The notes under the pieces are model-generated. The model saw only the letters and a program-made list of their open reading frames with translations. It was not told where the DNA came from and made no database searches. From Periplaneta americana (Eukaryota; Arthropoda; Insecta; Blattodea; Blattidae): a DNA stretch of 64,000 nucleotides. The DNA lies in assembly GCF_040183065.1 (NCBI RefSeq), contig NC_091120.1, positions 20,665,208-20,729,207 of the forward strand. Reading direction: 5' to 3'. This document shows positions 57,466-64,000 of the stretch, piece after piece. Both the position numbers and the translations under genes were made by a program. The stretch's first letter is position 1. Each line of letters begins with the position of its first letter.

Positions 57466-58175
57466 GAAACGAAAATTGAGAAAATATGACTAGTAGCTAG
57501 ACCCCTACATTTTCCGCCAAAAAACAAATGAAAATTGAGAAAATCTGACTAGTAGCTAGGCCTCTACATTTTCCCCAAAAAACAAACGAAAATTGAGAAA
57601 ATCTGACTAGTAGCTAGGCCCCTACATTTTCCGCCAAAAAACAAAGAAAACTGAGAAAATCTGACTAGTAGCTAGGCCCCTACATTTTCCGCCAAAAAAC
57701 AAACGAAAATAGAGAAAATCTAACTATTAGCTAAGCCTCTACATTTTCCGCCAAAAAACAAACGAAAATTGAGAAAATCTGACTAGTAGCTAGGCCTCTA
57801 CATTTTCCGCCAAAAAACGAACGAAAATTGAGAAAATCTGACTAGTAGCTAGGCCTCTACATTTTCTGCCAAAAAACAAACGAAAATTGAGAAAATCTGA
57901 CTAGTAGCTAGGCCCCTACATTTTCCGCCAAAAAACAAACGAAAATTGAGAAGATCTTACTAGTAGCTAGCCTCTACATTTTCCGCCAAAAACAAAGGAA
58001 AATTGAGAAAATCTGACTAGTAGCTAGACTTCTACATTTTCCGCCAAAAAGAAACGAAAATTGAGAAAATCTGACTAGTAGCTAGGCCCCTACATTTTCT
58101 GCCAAAAAACAAACGAAAATTGAGAAAATCTGACTAGTGGCTAGGCCCCTACATTTTCAGCCAAAAAACAAACTA
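57466..58175. repeat. 59-60-bp tandem repeat array
   Basis: About 12 head-to-tail copies of a unit with landmarks aaaattgagaaaatctgact, agtagctaggcccctacatt and ttccgccaaaaaacaaacg. Copies differ by a few substitutions and 1-2 bp indels (cctcta/cccctac, ccgcc/ctgcc). The array starts and ends abruptly. There are no spacers, so it is not CRISPR-like. Confidence 0.95.
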
Positions 58176-59660
58176 GATATGCTTGAAATAGAATCTTTCG
58201 CTTGAAATGGAGCGGTATATGCTAGCTTCGATAACAGTAGAAATGTTGTACAATATACGTTTATGAAGTGCATTACAAAATCTCAGAAATTGAAAAACTC
58301 GCTCTGCTTGTTTTTCAAACTTTTCCTCGATTTTGTAAAAAGCACTTCCTAACCTTGTATTGTAATATACTCATACTATTAGGCTACCATATCAGACTAT
58401 GAGATCAGAAACGTAGATACATTTCTAACGTACAACATTTTTTAACTAATCACATCAAACGCTGCATGCTCTGTTAATATCATACCGCAACTCAACATAT
58501 GAATTAAGATTCGTTGTTAAATGCGGTTATTTTCTCAACTTAAAAGAGATATTTTCAGGAATCAGACTTTTTGAACAACTTGGGGCGCAAAAAACAGTGT
58601 CTGTCTGTTTGACCATCTCTCTATACAGAGGTAAATCCTAAACTATAAATAGGCTTATTGTTCAAATCCGGAATCCATAACACAGAGAATAAATCAAATA
58701 TATAATTATATTTATCAAAGATTAAATAATAATTTTATTTGAAGAATTGTCACAAAATAGTGATTTACGCAAAATCCATCTCAACAATAATTATCATTAT
58801 TTTGTTTGTCGCGTAAAATATTGTATTCAGTTAAATAGGATACATAGCATGTTTACAAAAATGCATGTCAAAGGAAGTAATATTGTTTATATAGGTCTCG
58901 TTAAGCATTCAGTCCAAAATTTGAGATAAAAATTTGAAAGTTAAAAAAGCGACTTATTCTTAGTAGGCATAACCAACCGAAGATGTTCTTTCAAGACGAA
59001 ATAAAAGAAATCTCGCTTGCCGCAAACAGGAGTCAAAACGTCACAATTACACGGCAAACTGGCAACGGGTAATATTTATATTGTATAATGTAGGCCTATA
59101 GCGAGAAGGCCTACATTACAGAAGACATTTTAACTACATGAGAACTTGATGTTGTATTCCTAACAATTATTCAAACTTTATATTTTGATGGACATCCTTT
59201 TCATTTATGCAACGCTTATGTTACAATCCAGGTGATTAAAATTTCATACTTATTCCGAGAATTTGTTACTTACTATAGTTTTCCTTTTACTTTTATTCTT
59301 CACATTCAGTAATAATCCATCTTAGTATTGTACAAATTCAGTCCAGTAACACTGAACAACAAAATGTACTTTTTGTCTTGTTCCGAAATAAAAATAGATA
59401 AATATTACTAATGTGTGTGCCCTAAATCTGAATTTGAAATCCAAATTGCCCAGGTGAATTGAATTTTTTAATGAAAAAACTTTATTTTTATTTTTCACTG
59501 CTAGGGCTACAGTTAAAATTACAACAGACTGGGGATTCAAAATGCAAATACTTGAAAAATATGTACGGGATACAAAAATGATGTTACATAGTTTAAAACA
59601 CGAAAAACACAACAATAAAAATATTTCATGTGTATAATGAGAAAAATCTCGGAATTTTAA
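58176..59660. other. AT-rich sequence, nothing firmly recognised
   Basis: An imperfect inverted repeat (tacaatatacgttt...gcattacaaaat against attttgtaaaaagc...tgtattgtaat) lies at about 58248-58375. The remainder shows no coding or repeat signal. Confidence 0.4.
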
Positions 59661-59668
59661 CTTACAAT

Positions 59669-60199
59669 TTAAGAAGATTTTCTGGATGACTTCCGTTTAT
59701 AACTAGACCCAGGACTGTCTTTCACAAGTAACCAACTATTGTCTGCAAGCATGCTGGATGATGATCTTCCTTTATATCGCCTTTCCATTTCAGATATTAC
59801 TTAATGAAATCTTTCCCCATGCTCGTCGCTTACCGCTCCAAAGTTAGGAGGAAAGAAATCCAAATGAGAATATAAAAAGTGTAGTTCGAGAGAGATATTA
59901 CATCCCATTTTTTCATACGCACTTAACATGGTTTCCACAAGTTCGATGTAGTTGTCTGCACTAGAATTTCCAAGGAAATTTGAGCAAACATCTTTGTAAG
60001 CGCGCTATGACATTTAGGCATATTCTGTAACGGAAAGTTTTTCCTCAAACAAAGAATCAGCCATAACTTTACGAATTTGTGGACCGATGAAAATGTCCTC
60101 TTTTAATTTATCTTCACTCAAACTGGTAAACGTCTCTTTTAAATACTGAAAACCACACCCTTGTTTGTTCATTGCGTAAACCTCACTTTGAGTTGTCAT
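59669..60199 (-). pseudogene. Decayed copy of an unnamed insect protein family
   Basis: From Met at 60199: GCGFQYLKETFTSLSEDKLK, EDIFIGPQIRKVM, then after stops SNFLGNSSADNYIELVETML and SAYEKMGCNISLELHFLYSH, then DFFPPNFGAVSDEHGERFH, a stop in place of Gln, and ISEMERRYKGRSSSSMLADN up to RKSSRKSS and stop at 59669. The Phe-Pro-x-Asn-x-Gly-Ala-Val-Ser-Asp-Glu-His-Gly-Glu-Arg-Phe-His block recurs in many arthropod predicted proteins, apparently in multicopy genes. I know no function. At least three in-frame stops make it a pseudogene. Confidence 0.6.
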
Positions 60200-60324
60200 A
60201 CAATTTACTGAATAGAAGGGATTAATATTTGTTTATTTATTACAAGTACAAAAGAACATGCCAAAAACCATAAGAAATCGGATATAAGTCAAACTCATAA
60301 CATGAATTTTTTTTTGTTTTGGTT

Positions 60325-60848
60325 TACAACTCCCCAACCCGCACCATCCCCCTATTATTTATTCGCTCGTTTTCATACTCTCTCTCGCTATCATAATATT
60401 AATACTCGATCACAACGCGATAACACGCTAGAAATTCCACTTCACACATCATCTCTGTATTCCTCATCTTTCACTGCTGCTACTTCTCGTCACTAGAACT
60501 CTCTGCCACCTGAAGTCAAGGGCTGCCGAACATTGAAATCTTCCAAATCCAAGTTAGAAAATTATCTTATGACGAGTTGCCAAACTAACTTACTATTATG
60601 ACAAGTGTTGTATTGCATGTTTCCACGTATTCACATTTTTTTATGTTCTAGTGATATTTAACTTATTTTATATTTTTGTTTTCATATTTTCCGATAATGG
60701 TATATCTATAATGTGATAAGTTGAGCTATATATAATCATAATTTTCCTTACTGTGTGTACTTAAAAATAATGTATTCATTGTATGCTTTGTACTGCACTA
60801 TTTTATTACTATTATTGGTATTATTATTACTATTATTACTATTATCAT

Positions 60849-60906
<58 letters not shown>

Positions 60907-61190
60907 CAATAATTGTCTTATTTTTTATACTTTGTATGTCTCATTTATTTTGACCTGCTGTTCGTATTTTATTATGCTTTTTTCTTACTTTCTCTATGTT
61001 ATATATTATGTCTGATTTCTACTTACTCGTTGTTTACATTTTATTATTATTATTATTATCTTATTCAGTTTTGTGTGTAAAATTGTAGTGTACTTTGTAA
61101 ATTTGTAGTGTTTTTTGTAACGCAGTTTTACTCCTGGTTGAGGGAAGTCCGTATGGCCTTAACCTTGCCAGGTTAAATAAATTATTATTA
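60325..61190 (+). mobile_element. CR1/L2-type LINE C-terminus and 3' UTR (plus copy of an inverted pair)
   Basis: Coding remnant: SPYYLFARFHTLSRYHNINT, RSQRDNTLEIPLHTSSLYSS, a stop replacing Trp, NSLPPEVKGCRTLKSSKSKL and ENYLMTSCQTNLLL with stop at 60601. The 3' UTR includes (ATT)n at 60815-60905 and ends with the hairpin cctggttgaggg...ccttgccagg and ttaaataaatt at about 61130-61180. It is about 95 percent identical by eye to the minus copy at 62072-63315. Confidence 0.8.
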
Positions 61191-61194
61191 GGCC

Positions 61195-61231
<37 letters not shown>
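61188..61231. repeat. (ATT)n microsatellite at a LINE 3' end
   Basis: ATT units with a ggcct interruption directly follow the LINE tail. Confidence 0.9.
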
Positions 61232-61233
<2 letters not shown>

Positions 61234-62070
61234 CTTTCCTGGGAGAGCGCTTATCGAAAAGTGAAATCATAGCGTATCTTAAAAAACCTTAAGTGATACG
61301 AAGAAAAGAGATGCATTTACGGATTCAGAGCACACCAAACTATAAGGGACACACTTTTTTAAGTTGAAGCAAAATGATTGTTGTTCAGTGTAATTTAAGA
61401 TAGATCTCGGTAGCTATACAGACAGCATTTTCAAAAACCACTTTCGTTGCCAGGGATGTTGAAGCATGTAGCCTATTTCCGTAAAAAAATCTCGAAATAG
61501 CCCAATTTTTTGCAGCAATACAGTAGACTTTCTCTTTATACTCGACACAATAACAAAATAAAATCTCTAACGAATTAAGACATGAACTCACGTAGCAGAT
61601 GGCTGCAATGGAGCGCATGACTACAGCGCCAAGGATCAGTGAAAATATTCAGAATTAATCTTGTTCAGGGCGAGATGAATCCGTTCAGTTTATTGCTGAC
61701 AAAAGAGCAACGTGTAGTTGTTACGACAGCACCTCTCTTTGTACGACTCAGCCCGAGACCCACCCACGGTCTATTCATGCCCATCTCCATTATCTAGTCG
61801 ATCTCCGTTCCAGGTCGCTTTCTGCGGGTGGAGCAACCCGTGCGTGAGGTTCATCATTCGCTTCCATCCAGAACAAGGACTGCACTATACGGAACTATGT
61901 CCACGGTTTCCCTATGCTCATTTTGATATTGTGTAAATTCCGCTTATCGCGTGAATATAAAATCTGTAGGCCTATATACGTGGGAGGTTCATATTTCATA
62001 CTGACTTTATATTTATGTATTTGTGAAGATTATTTAAGACTATTACACTTTTACTACGTCATACTACTTT

Positions 62071-62071
<1 letters not shown>
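61232..62071. other. Unassigned spacer between inverted LINE ends
   Basis: 61690-61925 is GC-richer with a 72-codon open frame of no recognisable domain. Nothing else was recognised. Confidence 0.35.
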
Positions 62072-62126
<55 letters not shown>

Positions 62127-62395
62127 TTTATTTAACCTGGCAGAGTTAAGGTCATACGGCCTTCTCTAACACTCAACCAGGAGTAAAGACTGCGTTACAA
62201 AAACACTACAAATTTACGAAGTACACTACAATTTTACACACAAAACTGAATAAGATAATAATAATAATAAAATATAAACAACAAATAAGAAGAAATCAGA
62301 CATAATATATAACATACAGAAAGAAAGAAAAAAGCATAATAATATGTGAACAGCAGGTCAAAATAAATGAGGCATACAAAAAAAGACAATTATTC

Positions 62396-62438
<43 letters not shown>

Positions 62439-62707
62439 TTTATTTAACCTGGCAGAGTTAAGGTCATACGGCCTTCTCTAACACTCAACCAGGAGTAAAG
62501 ACTGCGTTACAAAAACACTACAAATTTACAAAGTACACTACAATTTTACACACAAAACTGAATAAGATAATAATAATAATAAAATATAAACAACAAATAA
62601 GAAGAAATCAGACATAATATATAACATACAGAAAGAAAGAAAAAAGCATAATAATATGTGAACAGCAGGTCAAAATAAATGAGGCATACAAAAAAAGACA
62701 ATTATTC

Positions 62708-62763
<56 letters not shown>

Positions 62764-62789
62764 CAAGAATAGTAATGATAATAATAATG

Positions 62790-62836
<47 letters not shown>

Positions 62837-63557
62837 AATAGTAGTAATACAATCGTGCAGTACAAAGCATACAATGAATACAATATTTTTAAGTATACAC
62901 AGTAAGGAAAATTATGTTTATATATAGCTCAACTTATCACATTAGAGATATAACATTATCGGAAAATATGAAAACAAAAATATAAAATAAGTTGAATATC
63001 ATTAGAACATAAAAAAAAAATGTGAATACGTGGAAGCATGCAATACAACACTTGTCATAATAGTAAGTTAGTTTGGCAACTCGTCATAAGATAATTTTCT
63101 AACTTGGATTTGAAAGAATTCAATGTTCGGCAGCCCTTGACTTCAGGCGACAGAGAGTTCCAGTGACGAGAGGTAGCAACAGTGAAGGATGGGGAATACA
63201 GAGATGATGCGTGAAGTGGAATTTCTAGCGTGTTATCGCGTTGTGATCGAGTATTAATATTATGATAGCGAGAGAGAGTATGAAAACGAGCGAATAAATA
63301 ATAGGGGGATGAAGAGTGCATAATTCGATATAGGTTAAGAGAGAAAGTGAGTGCAGATTTCTCCTCTCATGTAACCTAAGCCATGATAACTTCTCGAAAG
63401 AAGGTGAGATATGATCATAGTATCGAACATTACAAATGAAGCGGACGCACGCGTTATGAACACGCTGTAGTGTCTGAGCGGAATCAATCCTGAGATCACT
63501 GAACAAATGTCGCACTTTTGACCAATAGAACGGTACGAAAGGACGTATTTCAACCAA
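62072..63557 (-). mobile_element. CR1/L2-type LINE C-terminus and 3' UTR with tandemly duplicated end
   Basis: Coding remnant on minus: FVPFYWSKVRHLFSDLRIDS, LQRVHNACVRFICNVRYYDH, SPSFEKLSWLRLHERRNLHS, then a frameshift near 63330 and SSPYYLFARFHTLSRYHNIN, RHWNSLSPEVKGCRTLNSFK, KLENYLMTSCQTNLLL. The 3' UTR carries AAT tracts at 62708-62835, 62397-62436 and 62072-62124 and two copies of the hairpin end. Here the Trp-Asn-Ser-Leu motif is intact, unlike the plus copy. Confidence 0.85.
62125..62748. repeat. 312-bp tandem duplication of a LINE 3' end
   Basis: gatttatttaacctggcaga starts at 62125 and 62437, and the following about 270 bp are identical except for one base (ttacgaagtac versus ttacaaagtac) and the length of the AAT tracts. 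The boundaries lie in AAT repeats. Confidence 0.95.
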
Positions 63558-63573
63558 TCATGGCTGCTTATCG

Positions 63574-63660
63574 CACAATTTTATCGCGTCCGTAGCATTT
63601 GTTTAATTTTATCGCGTCCCTAGCATTTGTTTAATTTTATCGCGTCCCTAGCATTTCTTT
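63574..63660. repeat. 28-bp tandem repeat, three copies
   Basis: ttttatcgcgtccctagcat plus ttgtttaa is repeated three times, the first copy with gtag for ctag. Confidence 0.9.
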
Positions 63661-64000
63661 CTTTTTTTGCCAATATTTCAAACTGCGCTGATCTGGACGT
63701 CAAAAAAAAAGGACAAAAAAAATTACAAACCACTCCAGTCGATGCACAGCAGTTTCAAATATGTTAATAAAGATCACTGGTCATAGCTATGCATCTTTCC
63801 CGAAATCCTATTTACAAATAAATGAAGAGCACCATTCGGAAATCCTGAAATCAACGAGTTCACTTCTTTTACGCACACGTCCAATATAACATCAACTGAA
63901 CCACCAAGCACTAAAACATTCAAATTTGAAAATTGTACATTCAATAATTATTCCTTTTAAAATTATTCACGTTTATTTTTTATGTAATCGTCGTTAATTA
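63661..64000. other. Unassigned sequence at window end
   Basis: No feature recognised before the window ends. Confidence 0.4.

Noticed and set aside
57466-58175. CRISPR-like array
   Set aside because: Units are contiguous with no variable spacers, and the genome is an insect's. It is an ordinary tandem repeat.

Overview
The window is a piece of a large, AT-rich, repeat-dominated insect genome. Insect origin is supported by a nuclear copy of mitochondrial ND2 that reads correctly only with the invertebrate mitochondrial code, and by many arthropod-type LINE, Tc1/mariner and hAT remnants. The dominant RTE-like LINE family and the very frequent palindrome taggccta resemble cockroach/termite (Blattodea, possibly Periplaneta-like) genomes. 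That assignment rests on recall and is an inference. Coordinates were read by eye; element edges may be off by a few bases unless a target-site duplication (TSD) fixes them.

Only one stretch looks like a host gene. A CpG-rich, repeat-free interval (about 9.9-11.6 kb) ends in a 140-codon first coding exon (11215-11636, + strand) with a consensus splice donor. Its product is Ser/Pro/His/Ala-rich and carries an eh1/TN-like FSISSILSR motif, as in NK-class homeodomain and other developmental repressors. The presumed first intron opens with a 4.4-kb satellite-like array that changes from about 130-bp monomers to an about 315-bp two-monomer unit. No second exon was recognised.

The rest is a nested mobile-element landscape. 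0.5-9.6 kb: an internally deleted mariner-like element, a 5'-truncated RTE-like LINE with TSD, a pogo-like element, a MITE and LINE tails. 16.9-23.5 kb: a tRNA-derived SINE, LINE 3' ends, MITEs, an R4/Dong-like LINE fragment and the ND2 NUMT. 23.7-30.4 kb: LINE fragments of at least four families, many joined at (ATT)n tracts. 30.8-35.4 kb: a hAT remnant and mariner-like elements carrying two nested SINEs. 35.8-37.4 kb: a 21-bp minisatellite. 38.3-44.3 kb: two Penelope-like inverted tail pairs, a tRNA-like palindrome, another mariner, a foldback element with long arms and a hAT MITE with a perfect 8-bp TSD. 44.8-56.7 kb: RTE-like copies, an R4/Dong-like element with an open 3' half of its ORF lying between (AAT)n tracts, and a Helitron-like element with a nested SINE. 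57.4-64 kb: a 59-60-bp tandem array, a decayed gene-like fragment and an inverted pair of CR1/L2-type LINE ends, one with a 312-bp tandem duplication.

No bacterial-type system, CRISPR array, rRNA or convincing functional tRNA gene is present. The most interesting signals are the repeated association of unrelated retroelements with ATT microsatellites, the R4-like element in its apparent TAA target, the higher-order intronic satellite, and several inverted-repeat structures.
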